64,000 nt of DNA from Hippophae tibetana. Lineage: Eukaryota > Streptophyta > Magnoliopsida > Rosales > Elaeagnaceae. Both the position numbers and the translations under genes were made by a program. The stretch is taken from contig CM072801.1 in NCBI GenBank assembly GCA_037013495.1, positions 18,715,501 to 18,779,500 of the forward strand. The letters are read 5' to 3'. The notes beneath the pieces were generated by a model. It did not search any database, was not told the origin of the DNA, and saw only the letters and a program-made list of their open reading frames with translations. Shown here in pieces: positions 49,691-63,700 of the stretch (within the stretch, counting starts at the first letter, position 1; each line of letters opens with the position of its first letter).

Positions 49691-50566
49691 TAGTATGTTA
49701 TATTTAACGGAATATTAGATAAAAATTTACTTTAAATTTACTTGACACGTTTAGCAAACAAATTAATTTAATAATATATTTTTTACAATTAAAGATACTT
49801 AAAAATACATTTTTAATCCAAAATACTAAGAATACATTTGGCCAAATAATACGACTGTTTGAATACTTGACACTTTTAAAATAGAAAATTACTTTATATC
49901 ACAATTTATAGTGATTTTAAATTAAGTTTGCATTTGTAATTGGCTTCCCAAATATTTAATATTGATAAATTCAAAACGGTGAAAGCCTTTCTATGTAAGA
50001 GCTACCAATCAAGTCGTCATTATTTTAAATTTTTGATATATAGACATAGATATAGTAGTGCTATTTAATGTACAACTGCAATTTTGGTCAAATTATACAT
50101 TTGAGTTACTTTTTTATTTATATATTTGATTCTATCATTAAATTTTAACCCCAAAAAAAAAAACCATGTCTCTGACAAGTCTTATTTCATCCCTAATAAT
50201 TTTGTATTAAATCAATTTGCCAACATTTTCATTTGGGTCAGTTTAACTCCAACCCTTTAAACAAGAAGAATTTGGTTCTCTGCCAATCTATTCTATTATT
50301 CCTCACTTTGTCACTCATTTACGAAGTACTTAGACTTTAGCTTATCAACAACGTTTAGTTTTTCTTTAATTAGTCAAATATGTGAGGTGCACATGATTTA
50401 TCTTCATTGCTTACTAAAAAAATCACCTAATTGAACATATTAGAAAATATAGAAGGAACAATTGATCCAAATAAAAGATCGAGGATTAAATTGTCAGTTA
50501 AAAAGTTGACCTATTCTATCCAATTTAGAACTTCAGGACCAAATCAATCTCATAAAAAGATTAGGA

Positions 50567-50732
50567 ATTAAATGGATCTAATCAAAATAAACGGTGAAAC
50601 TGTTTGAAAGAAACATTTTGATTGAAGGAATGTCTAATATAGGATGAGAAATTAAATGGATCTGATCAAAATAAACGGTGAAACTGTTTGAAAGAAACAT
50701 TTTGATTGAAGGAATATTTAATATGGGATGAG
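50567..50732. repeat. 83-bp tandem duplication
   Basis: Two adjacent copies (50567-50649 and 50650-50732) beginning AATTAAATGGATCT, with only a few differences. No open reading frame. Confidence 0.9.
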
Positions 50733-51747
50733 AAGCAGTAATGTTACACCAACTATAATCAAAATATACAAAAAAATCACTTATTTATGAATAGTACACT
50801 ACAAAATATATAAAACACGCCATGCATGTGTACTATTTTTTAATTATATATTTCCTAAATCAATTACAATAAAATTGAATAGAGTTGAAGTAATTGACTC
50901 GAGAAGACATATAACATGCTACATTTCTAACTTTTTCTTTAGTTTTAAGTTAATAGTACACTTTTTAATAGTCAGTGAACTTGCAATAACCTACTTAAAA
51001 ATTAATAAATTTTATATACTTTAATCATAATTAGTGGTATATTTATACATGAATTGTGAAATAATCATCTTATAAATATTGCACACTTGTCAATATTATC
51101 TGGGTTGACAGCTCTTTAAGGTCCTCACTTGCATTTAAGCCTTCAAAGCAATGCCATCAGAGAGCAGTTTGATGACTGATGTATATCAGGCTTGTGATCC
51201 TCGCATCTTAACGTTAACAACCATGCACTATCAAAACTAAAACATACTTCTACTTTCCAAATAAATAATTTGAATTAATTTAAGTTGCTTTGGAGAAGTT
51301 AAAAACTAGATACTAAGACAGCTTCTAATCAAATATACCACATCTGATCCTCACAAGTTCCGAAATGGATAACTTTCCTCTTTGTTTTCTTTGTGGGTAA
51401 TTGAATATAAATTTGCATTATATAAGAACATGGATACAAAAATAGCATCATCACCTGTACAGTGAGGGAATGGAAACAATGGTTTTGTAACTTCTGAATT
51501 GGTGAAGCTACTCTACGTGAGAACACTTCGGTCCTTTCTGTTAGGCCTTCAACTAGCCATTAATAAGCTACTGACATGAAGAAACTATACCGGCTAAGAT
51601 GAAATGCTCAATATGACATTGCAACATGTAACCAGTCTCCAAAGGAATATCTCAGAATTTGAGCAGCTGCCCTGTGCCTGTGACTGCTATAATAAATGAA
51701 TGGAAAGGTGATGACATCCATTCTTTTTCTTCCTTAAAAAGTTAGCC
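50733..51747. other. 3' flank of the ELG1-type gene
   Basis: Beyond the stop codon at 51748. The segment 51100-51747 is less AT-rich and probably contains the 3' UTR. The open frame at 51329-51526 (minus) has no recognisable motif. Confidence 0.45.
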
Positions 51748-54700
51748 CTAGTCAGTTTCCATACATTGAGAACTTTTCTCCATATGTAAGTTATGCTGAT
51801 CCAGCAGTGATATTTGTTCAGGGGACAACATCATTCTGCCAGTACTTAAGTAGTGTTGAGCTATCCGGCCTCTGTACCAGATATCATACAACCCATATTA
51901 ATAATCGATATTTATGATTTGAGTAATGCAAAGTAATTTGGTGACACATAAATACATACCTTCGTTTTCCTCTCTTGTCACTGTTTTTTGACATACGGGA
52001 AGCTTCTGATCTTGAAATGTGACGCAGTGAAGAGAGATATTCATAATATGCAACACCTCTCAGCGCCAAGATTGATTTTGAAGGAGCAATGGTTTGCACT
52101 AAATTAAAAAGACCTGACTTGATTTCACTACAGTGAAGAGACAAAAGTTATTATGGTATCAAAGCATAAGCACGCCAAATATCCACAATATGGCATGAAA
52201 GACAGTTTTTAACTGATGACCAAGTTGAAGACAAGGCTAATTGTAAAACGAGAATGAACATAGAGAAAAAAGTTGCCTTGACCTACACGATAACTAGTAG
52301 AAAGGTATTCTTAATTCTTCAATCTTACATCTTGAAATGTGATAGAACACTCATCAAATGTTTAATAACCTAGAAAAAAAATGAGTGATGTGTCTACAAT
52401 TAATATTTCATTAATCAAGCCCAGCACATCAAAGGTACAAAGTCCAAACAATATGCCGAAGAAAATGTCAGTTTGTTTCTGTTTCCAACATGTGAAGCTG
52501 TGTAGGCGTGAATGGCATAATTGAATAACAAAGTTCTCAAAAATCAATATTATAATTAAATAAATAAAAGTCTATAATTTCAATGCACATAAGCATATTT
52601 ATAGGTAAAGTAAAGATTATCCTAATTCTATAAGGAATCAAACTCTACTAAAATCTTATCCTAATAATAATAAATATTAATTTAATAACAGTTGTGATAA
52701 AAATAATACACTAAAATATAGAATCCTAATTAATAAATTTTTATAATTTCATAATTTTATCCTGCATCAGAAACCTTGCCAGCAAGTTAAAAAGTTGTTT
52801 GAAATAAAACTATGGATCTATATGATGAAAGATAGAAGTGTGCAATGAGTTTGAGGCTGACCTCTTGAATGAAACATCGGCTTTTAACTGGGTTAAGTCC
52901 AAACATTTCCCGCAGAACGAAGGCTTTCCTGGTCTTGTATCCTCCCCTATTAATTTACCCAATATCATCAAATCAGTTGTAGAAGCCAACATTTCTGAAG
53001 CTAAATCGACATTGCCTACACAGTCCGTGGATGAACACAAGGCAGAGATCTGCTTTGAATACAGACAAAATCCATGCTGCGCTATTGTGGATACCAAAAG
53101 CAGTCGCTCCTCAGAATGATTGTAGGCATCCAAGTCTTCAGATAATATGATCCGTGGTTCTAAAAAATCCTGCAGATATATGTAATTTTGTTATGAACTA
53201 CAATACTAAGTACTACAGATGCATCTACGATAACATATCAAATACATGTTTATCAGATAATGAAGGGTGCTTTAATCTCCAATACATAAACATGTACTTA
53301 CACCCATCAATGGACGACAGCTGGAAAACAGTATATCAGTTTCTGAGATTAGATTGCTCATTCTATGGGTGAGCTTTACAATCTCCCGAGAATGTTGCCG
53401 TTCAGATAAGACGTAATGTCTCAGATCTGTGTGATGGCCACGGAACTTGCTCCATGCTTCTTGTACTAAACCATGCCTCCCAAAGAATATGGGTTTGATA
53501 GATTTTGATCCCCTATTAAAATCAATGCGGCTAGACTCATCCATCAGCTGGTACTCTCTAGCAACAGCCTCCATCTGTCCACCATGAGAATCTTCCATAT
53601 TCTCTCCGTTACAAAATTCTGCAGCTACATCATGGTTATCTATCAATATTTGAGAACTTATTAGATCCATTTTCGCTCTACATTTGCTGAGATCTTCAGC
53701 TTCAACCCTATTGCTCACAGAAACTTCCTGTGCTGTATAGGCAAAATTACCACATGACACTAATTCGGAAAGGTGATCTGTGCCACTGTTAATTTCAGTT
53801 TCAGGAACAAATGTTGATTCTGGTACATATGAGACTTCGAGCGAATCACATGTGTTATTTATAGAAATAAGGTTTGCAGCTTCGGCACATTGAAAACTTT
53901 TGTCATCCATATTAGCTTCTAAAGAGCAAGGTAGCATCTCAGGTGCCAGACTTGGTTCAAGAAGTGCTCCACTCTCGATGCCTTTAACGGAAACTGTAGC
54001 ATGTCTGTTATTAAAAGTTTCATCTTCAGAATCAGATAGTACTATGTGCTTTCTTCGAGCAATCCCCCGACAAAGTACAAAGGAGGTTCCTGGATTATCA
54101 GAAAACATACTAGAAACATCAATCTTAGCAGTAAAGTCATCAAAGTCATGAAGAGAGCTGTTTCTGTTCAACAAAGCAGCCTTCTTGGCCTGTATACTAT
54201 CTGGTTCATTATTATACAAATCCAATCTAAGTTGTGCTTCCTTATCATCAAGTTCTTCCTCAACTACCTCTAATAAGCTAGAATTTTCTTCCATAGATAG
54301 CAACTGAGAAATATCCTTTTCTATTAGCTCAGACAACTGAGAAGGTAAATCCCATGGTATCAATTTTGGCAAAAGGCGGTGGCCAGCCTCAAGATCAAAT
54401 AACAGTGAACCATATTTCCCTTGCATTTTCTTCGCTGCACAGTCGAAAAGAAAAATTGAGGGCTTAACAATTGAATGATATATAAATTAGTAGAGGTAGT
54501 GGCACTAAACAAAAAACCAAGCCCTACCAGATAACATGATCATTTAAATAATCCATAAGCAACATGAGTCATCCAATCCTAAAAGATTAATCCCAAAGAA
54601 ATGTAAGTCTTATACTACTTATTAACACTGCACTAGTATCGCTCTTAAGCAATGTGGACAATGTCTTTTTTACCCAAACATCCTCTTAAAGTATAAATCA

Positions 54701-57700
54701 TTTAGCTCAACACTTTTGTATATTTTTAAACTATTTTATTATACTCTAATTCTGTTGACTTGTATTTTTTTCTTTTTGCAAGGCTCATGTATATTTTTGT
54801 GAGGGATTAGATTTCTTTTGTTGACCCATCGATTGTTGAAGCTCTGATACCATGTAATTATTGCAGAATCCATTAGCAACATGAGTCATTCAATCCTACA
54901 CTAGTATTACTCTTAAGCAATGTGGAATAATGTCTATTTTACTCTAACAGATCCAACTAGAAGCTATCACAAATTGTCATGTGCGCCAAGTATTCATATG
55001 ACATGTTCCCACAATTCACAAAAGCATACAAACAGAAGCAATCACAAACCATAAATTGTCATGTGCGCCAAGTATTCATATGACATGTTCCCACAATTCA
55101 CAAAAGCATACAAACAGAAGCAATCACAAACCATGAAACTAATATATGTGAGCAAAGAGAAAGAGATATATATGTTCACGTTAATTTTTTTTAGAAAGCA
55201 TAACAAAAAAATTTTAACAGAGCAATCAAGCACAAAACCCCCTTTTTAGACCAATCAATGTGAAAAGGAAAAGAATAAACAGGAAAATGGGAGATAATAA
55301 CCGAGATGAAAATGAATGTAGCATGGTTCTCATAATTGTTTTAACTATATCAGAATAAATAACAACTAAAAGACACTGAAATTGGATCAATGTGAAATAT
55401 GAAATCATAATGTGGAAATTTTTCTTTACATTTTTGGCCACTATTCTGAGAGAAAACTCCCCCCCCCCATGGACAAACCAAATGTCTATGTTTAATATAA
55501 TTATCTAAATGGAGAAAGCAATTTATATTTGCTTAAATGTCAATCTAAGCGTATGATTGGTTCCTAATCAGCCCCTAATTTTCAGGAGACAGTTTCATGA
55601 TTTTCAGGATGCAATTTCCTGATTTTCAAGGTGACTTCCAACTTTAATTTCTAGCTTTATTTCTCACTTTGTATTTTAGTGTATTACAGTTGTGTATTTT
55701 AGTTATAACATTAGTATATATATATGATCTCTATAAGAGAATTATAGAGAAGAAAGGGGATAAAAATAATACAACTTTAAGAGACCTTGTTTTCTTTGGG
55801 AAGACCTTTAGGCCTTAACCTTTGGCCTTGGCATTTTCAACACTAATTAACAACATGGTATCGAAGCATTAGGTTAAGAAACCGCTGCTCTTACTCCTCA
55901 TCAATAACCTTCCTTTCTTGCATTTATTCACTAGCTCATGTGAATCTGTCTCACAATTTCAAAGATGTTATCACTTCTTCTATTACTCCATGAAAATCAG
56001 CATTCTCAGGAAGTCCTCACTTCAAGTATGTCCACCGCAAGATCATAGACAGATTCAAGAAGCATGAAAAATCCATCCCTAATCTGGGAAGGGCTGATCA
56101 CATCAGCTTATAATGCTGAAAGAAAAACTAAAGTCATTTCCTTCTCTTTGTCATGCCTGTCCATAGCCATGGAAACAAGGCGCTTAATGAAGCAAGGAAA
56201 GTATTCAGTTCATCAGGAATCTGATCCGTTCATCTACCTACACATCCCTCACTTTCAGTTTAGAAGACGGGGCACTCTGCAACTCCACAATAGGTCGGGT
56301 TGATGGAGTCAAGTCAGCGAAAGAATGTCCTGTTTTTATATCCAACACACTTAGAAATGATTCAATTGTACTGAGGTCACATACAACTCTCTTTGCTTCA
56401 TCATTCCATGCTTTAATGCCTATGAGAACAAGCTGGATCCACACCCATTCAGTTTAGTTCCATTTCATCTTCACCATCGTTTGAGATGGCTGGAAAAACA
56501 ATTTTTTCAACTGGCAGTGAATCTATGCTTGGAGCTCAGGCATCACCTGCTACAACTGGTGTTGCAAGCTTCACGCAAAGCACCACTCATGTCATTTTCA
56601 TCTAATAACATTGATGGGATGTATCAAGTCCAGCAAACCAACAAACTGTAAGAATTTTTTCAATGTTGATTTTGTGAACCATGCTGAAGCAACCAGGTTT
56701 TCTGGTCGTACAAGCACAAAATTAACATTGAATCCTTCCAAGTATAACTCGTTTATTTTGGGTAAATGTGGAAAAAGCATTTCCAGAATTCAAGCTGCCA
56801 AATCTCCAACCACCAATGGTAGTAGACTTGACTTCCCATCAATGTATTGGCAAAGGATTCTATGGGTCCTCAAATGGGTTTCAATTCCAACAACAATCTG
56901 AAATCTTTGGTGCTTCCAAATAGCACTCTGAGTTGGCAGTCTTCTGTTCTTACAAGCAGTTCGTGTTTGCCATCTTCTATTATTTCAATAAGCAATCCAA
57001 GTTTTGAGTCTTCAATTCTTCCTGCCTAGTCAGCCCTGAACGCGGACATCTTGAACTTGCAGCCTCCATTACTTCATGCACAAACTTCTATAATAGTTTC
57101 AAACTTATCCACAAACTTGGTGTTCAGCCTTATCCTGCAAACAGTGTTCAGTTTCTGTCAGACAATTTCTCAAGAACAAGACTTTCAACTTCAGTTCAGA
57201 TTCTGCAAGTTTATTTTTCATGGATGTTAATAACAGATTTCAGATGTTAACCTCATCCACAGTAGATTGCAGCAGATTCTGTTCCGATTCTGCAAGTTTA
57301 TCTTCAATATTCTATTAACCTCATCCAAAGTAGATTGAAGCTTCATCATTGGTCCAAAATTCTGGAAAAAATTCTCACTGCTCTTATCTACACCAACAGT
57401 AGGGTCTTGGTCTGGATGTCAATAGATAACCTTCTCCAGTTTCAATATTTTCAAGCATCAAGTTCAACCTTCAAAGAACTTTCTTCACTATCAAATTGGC
57501 CATAGAAAGATCAAACGTCAATGCAGTAACTCTCGTTTTCTGTATTTGGTAAAGCAGTGAGTTTTTCCATTTCAAGGAAATAATCCATGAGAATGATTTC
57601 GTCTTAAGGGACTGTTCAATTTCTTCCAATAAACTTCTCATTCTAAAGATGAAGTTCTGTGACTAGAAGACGTCCCTGAATCTAATTGGCCTTTATGACA

Positions 57701-60700
57701 TTCATTTGTCTCAATGTTACTTGTTTGGTTTATATCAGATTCAATTGGATATAGTCATTCTCTGAGCTACAAGATATTCAACTGCAAGCTACACTTAGTT
57801 TCAATGGTCACTCTCCAAACTGTCGGAAATTCAACTGCATTTCTCCACTCAAATTTGGTGGTTAAATCACATACTTCCTTATAATCCCAATCTTAAGGCT
57901 ACTTAGCAACAGGATCAGTAATCCTTTTTGGGATGTCATCATATACCAAGCTTAGATCCATAAACCTTCGAAATGTTAACCCTTTCACCATCTTCCTCAT
58001 CATCCCAATCTTCAGGCTACTTAGCAACATGATCAATAATCCTTTTTGGGATGTAATCATATACCAAGTTTAGATCTATAAACCTTCGGGATCAAGCTTG
58101 AGTGGGAGTGTTGAATGTTAACCCTTTCACCATCTTCCTCATCATTCCAATCTTCGAGCTACTTAGCAACAGGATCAATAATCTTTTTTTAGGATATCAT
58201 CATATACCACGCTTAGATCCATAAACCTTCGGGATCCAGCTTGAGTGGGAGTGTTGAATGTTAATCCTTAATTCAAGGAGAAAATTGAAGACAAGATGAT
58301 CTCCCTCAACTATGTTCCATCTTGACAACAAATAGCAGATATCTTAATCAAAGCTTTGTTTCTGAGAGTTAAGTGCAGCACTTGGTTTGGAAAACATATA
58401 TCGCCTAGCTTGAAGAGGAGTGTAGGAAATCAATCTAGGCGTATGATTGGTTCCTAATCAACCCCTAATTTTTAGGATGCAGTTTCATGATTTTTAGGAT
58501 GACTTCTAACTTTAATTTTAAGTTTTATTTCCCACTTTGTATTAGTGTATCTCAGCTGTATTTTAGTATATTACAGCTGTGTATTTTAATTATAACATTA
58601 GTATATATATATGATCTCTATAAGAGAATTATAGAGAAGAAAGGGAATAAGAATAATACAACTTTAAGAGAGCTTGTTTTCTTTAGGAAGACCCATTTTC
58701 AACACTAATTAACAACAGATACAATATAAACGTCATCATTACAGTGTCAATAGAGTTGTAGAACTATAAGCCTTGATTTATAATGCAAACATTGGTTTAG
58801 GATGGGGACTTTTACCAACAACACTTTCCAGTGAATTCACTCAGATGAGGATAATTTCTCCGACGACCAAAATACCATGCATTTTTTCGAAGATGATGGA
58901 TATTCAAATATGAGTTCTACAGGAAGCTATAATTGATTGATGTATAACTCGGTTAGACTACTTACCTTCTATCAAAGTGAAACAGATATCAATAGCCAAA
59001 AAAACAAAAAACAAAAGAAAAAGTGAAATAGATGTAACCAACCACTTTTAGATCTACCCTGGCACCAGAATTGAAGCTGCATAATGGTTTTTCTTATATC
59101 CCCTTGACAACACTCAAGAAATCGCTCCAGTAAATGAGGTTTGATGTCAACTCTCTCTGCTGCACAAATCTGCAGAGTAAATAACAGTACGAATAAATAA
59201 ATAGTCACGTCCACGGTAAAGTTTAATAAGTAAAACATGCATTGGATGTGTACCATGTGTAAATGACTAAGTAGCTCCTTTGATGATGGTATAGTGAAAT
59301 GAATTTGCACTTTTTTCATGTTGCTAGGCAGGAGAGGATTGTGACCTAAGATTTAAAATAATTGCAAAGATTACCAATACATAAAATCTCAAGTGAGAGT
59401 ATAAATATTTAAACCAGTTACCCTCTTACTATTGCTTGTCAATATTATAGGCCCTTTTGCTGTCTTTGAAATATGCTGTATTGCGGTAACAAAACCACGA
59501 TCTTCAATGAATGTGACGTCTACATCCTCAAATAAAATTAAAGGTTTGATTTCACTTTGCTGACAACAGTTTACAATTTCCTTGCCGTGTGAACTTTCAG
59601 ATACACTAGTTTCATTATGAAGATCACTATTTGATGAGGGTGTCAATTCAAGAACTCCATCCATTTCTTGAATTGCAATGGCATTGACTAGATTTGAGCA
59701 GGATTTTGCATCACACATGTTCTGTGGACACACAGATTTTGCTAGTGTCCTGGACAAAATATACCATTCAATAAAGAACATATTAACGGCTATTACATAA
59801 AGTATCATTTGGCTGATCCTAACCATGATTTCATAAGTGAAATCATTGGCAAAAGACACGGCTTTGAACAAGCAATTTTCATTGAAGTCTGATGTAGAAC
59901 AGACAAAAAGAAAGAGGAAGAACATAATGGAACTGGGGAAGAACAGATTACAAATAGGTCTACTGATTGAAGAATAGAAATTGGGGAGAAACATACATAA
60001 CAACAAGGAAGAAACCAGATAATCAATTCACTATTCAACTCTGATCTAAATACAATAATCAAGCTCTTAGTTATAAGGGCCCTAGAAAACAAGATAACAT
60101 TTTCAATTCTAAATGATAAAGATCAAAAATCAAAATAAGAAAAAAATATCCAAATGGATAAAGATCCCAATCTGGATAATCTTAATTATCTTTATTTGTA
60201 CCAGTCATATCGCCATAAACCTTGCCATCTATGTTACTCAAACTCGGGAATGAATGTCAGATACGGGCATGTATCCGGAGGTCGGATTCGTAATATTTAA
60301 AATTTCAAGACACGGGAATATGTGTCCAATTATTGGGGACATGGACACTTAGATACTGTAAATTAGATATAAATTTTATTTAATATATATAAATATATAT
60401 GTTTTGTATGAATGTATATCATAACTTTGTTTACAAAAAACTTTATTAGACTTTTGTTGTATTTAAATTATGATTTTTATATAATTAGTTTTGTATGATA
60501 TTTTTTGAAGTGTGTTGGCTAAATTTTGTAATGTAAAGACTTTTTTAAAAAAAATTGGGTTATAAAGCACGTTTTTAAAGTTTCTTTTTGCTAAAACCAT
60601 ACAAAGTTATTCTTTAGAGTTAAATAATAAATAAAAGAAGGCCCAGCCCAATACAAATTAGAATCGAAATGCCTCAATATGTTTTTCTTCTCCTTCTTCT

Positions 60701-63700
60701 TCTACACTTCTCTCCTTCTCTCTTTGTGTCTGATATAGAAAAACATTTGTTAACAAATAAATTCTATACTTCTCCTTGCTCTGTTTAGCCATCATCGTCT
60801 TCTTCTTTTCATTTCTCCTTATATTCCTCCACGGTGGTGGTGGTGGTGCCTACTCCAATTTAAAAGTAACCATATCCGACACATATCTCATACCAGTGTC
60901 GGTGTTGTGTCGCGTTGACACCGGTAAGGAGGGGCTAAGTGCCAAGAAGAGGTAACATAGCTTGCTCTGAAGGACTTGAATGCCAAATCTAGAGTCATCT
61001 TAAGACAATGGTATACAGTTCGTGAACCCCGAGTCAGAGCCTGTGTCCAGTAAATTCTCAGGCAAAAGAAATCTCCTAAATTTAAGGCAGCGGGCTACAA
61101 GGAGTTATAATTTTCGTAACTACTACAAGTTTGAAATACAATGCATGAATAATCTTACTGCTTTTCACCAAAGATTTTTAGGTTTGTATCATTTCTCCCT
61201 TTGTTAGGTAAACAAAATTGACAAGAAAAACATCTGAGAAGGTATAGTACACATAACAGAGTAAAGTTAATCATAAATATCCAATCATCTATGAGACTGA
61301 TTTCACTAAGATTTTGCTTCAATAAAAAATACTATTTCACTAAGATTTTGTGTATTCGTTTTCATATGTAATTTTAAACAAGTGCAAATCACATAGGTTG
61401 ATTATTTATCTGCAACAAAACATAGTTTATTTTGAAAATGCTACAACTTATAGTTGGATATATTAAAAATATAAATTGAATATATATATATATATATATT
61501 AAATCTAAAGTTTTAAACAAGCTTGTGTGGTCTCACGAAGGGGTGTCCAAGAATCCGTAGAAGCCAGAACATACCTATAAATCGGATCGGACCGATCCAA
61601 CAGTTTGAGACATTAAACAGTCCAATCCGTTTAGAAACATGTCACGCCGTTTGGGTCCAGACTGAACAGTTCCAAACTGTCTCTCATTTTCATTAAAAAA
61701 AGAAGAAAATATGGCCTGTGAATAGAGTCAAACTATGTTCCTCTAAATGTAACTTCTTAATTCCATTTCATTACTAAAAGTAACTTCTAAATTCCATTTC
61801 ATTAAGATCAGTATGTGTTATATAAAGGACTGTAAATGTACTTGTTTTGTATTTGATTTAGAAAATGTAGCCAAATAGTTGAACCGGAACTGGACTGGAC
61901 CAAACTGTTTTAAACAGCCAGTCTGGTCAGGTGTCATATCTAAGGCCAGTCTGGTCCGGTGTCAGCAAAAAAATATAAAAATCGACTGGACCAGACAAGC
62001 ATTGATGTGATACAGAATAAAATCTGGTTTCAGCTAACTTGACAAAATAAAAGAACAATTACTAGGTAAATTATTTAAAGCTATCTGCAAATGAATGACT
62101 CCAAGATTGAACAGCCAAGACAATATACGTCTTGATCAAATTAGAAGAAGCTTGAAAAAATAATAGCACTTACTTTTACAAAATCCTGACACTATTTATG
62201 TTGAGTGATCATTCGAACCAAGACAGCTTCTAGCCCATTAAAAATTATAGGACAAAACCAAGTCCTCCATTTTTTGACGTGACCCAGTTACTCCCCCAAA
62301 ACAACCAAGCCCCAAGTCCTTTAAAGATTTAGAAATATTAGGAGAAAATTGGAACCATACTGGAAAATAAGGGACCAAATTAGGGATTAACTCGATTGAG
62401 TGAAAAAAAATATTGGATCTCCAAAGTGGTATTTCGACCAAAATTAAAATTGAGACCTTTTCTCACTTTCCATAAAAGATTGATTTCAATATATCATGAT
62501 TTCTATGTCTCCTACTTCCTCCACAAAACTAGCAAGTATTTTTTTAACCAAAAGAAACTTAAATTTTAGGCAAAACAAGTCTCGGAAATAAGAAATTACT
62601 CTCACAGTAAACATAGAACAAACAAAATACACTACAAAGATAAGTATGAAACCTTTTAACCCGATGTGATTCAAGGGCCTCGCCAAATCTCTGTTTCACA
62701 AGAGCTCCATTCCGGCATTCTGATGCACTGACCTGACAATAGCAAACAGATTGTAAGTTTTTGCATAATGAATGACTACACATCTACTAACCAAATAAGG
62801 ACTAGCATGTAAGCATAAATGCATGTCAGCTTATATAGCATCAATCTCCCTTGAATTTTGGCATGGATCTTATGGCATGCCAATTCGTTAGAACAGGATG
62901 ATAGTTTTTTGTTCAAAAAAATTTTAAAAACACGATTTTGATCAAATCACAAATTGCAGTACACTAGGCCCTCTAATTCTTATATTTCCTTTTCCTGATG
63001 TCAATTACTTATATATTAGGATATATAAAGTTAATAAGAAGCCACTACCAACAAAGAAAACAAGTTGTCTAAACCAGGAACAATATCAGAATTGGTACCT
63101 CCAAAACCTCAAACCCTTGCTCCTGAACACAAGCATAGATTGCAGCAGACTTTCCACTCTGCAACATGGGAAAAAATACATTTAACCTCCAAAATAAACA
63201 ATAAATTAACATTTAAGTTCCACAGAATCTACAGGTGATCCAAATGCAATCAATATATGCCTATGAAAACAGCATCGGACATGGATCAAAGTTCAAGGAA
63301 AGCATACCCATTACTGAAATGCAGATAGTCCAATCCTTCATTTATACATCAGTAATTCTATCACAAGAGAAAGTTTCAAGTTGAAACCCCTAGGAATTAA
63401 GAAATCAACAGTACTTCTGGGATAATATTAAATGTGTATCATATTTCAGATATTGAGATCTAGTTATTTTATTAGATAAATGCTAAATAACAAGTCTTTA
63501 AAAAAAGAATATTCATGCTTGCAGCTGTCTGGAGAAGACAAATGGGCCATGCCTTGCAATTTTAAAAAGATGACATAGGATTTGATACATGCCTTACTTC
63601 AATGTTCCGTGGCTTAGAATATGTGTTCGAAAGTAATATTTCTAGTGCTTTCAAAAAGATTATATCCCATTGCCTTAAAGTTTTTTTAGCTTTGTTCTGT

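Larger units (their letters stand above)
55538..58717 (+). mobile_element. Non-autonomous LTR retrotransposon with a non-retroviral interior
   Basis: A 3.2-kb element in plus orientation inside the ELG1 intron, antisense to the gene. The 5' LTR is 55538-55855 and the 3' LTR 58421-58717; both share ATTGGTTCCTAATCA, TATATATATGATCTCTATAA and ACACTAATTAACAACA. A binding site TGGTATCGAAGC (55856-55867, one change from the tRNA-Met consensus) and a purine tract TTGAAGAGGAG before 58421 define it as copia-like. The 2.6-kb interior has no Gag, integrase or reverse transcriptase. It instead holds broken coding-looking pieces in both orientations and a triplicated block. The 5' LTR lacks a few bases at its start; no target-site duplication was found. 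Confidence 0.82.

Noticed and set aside
50567..55134. CRISPR-like repeats
   Set aside because: The tandem units are contiguous without unique spacers, in a plant nuclear setting.
55042..55249. Mirror-image open frames on both strands
   Set aside because: Both are products of the 82-bp tandem duplication; not plausible proteins.
59413..59421. GTAACTG as the donor for the ELG1 exon ending near 59422
   Set aside because: It leaves the next exon out of frame with an early stop; the GTAAGAG donor nine bases upstream restores the sensor-1 region.
61540..61980. Inverted repeat around CGGATCGGACC and CTGGACTGGACC words
   Set aside because: Word-level similarity only; no consistent arms or termini could be traced.
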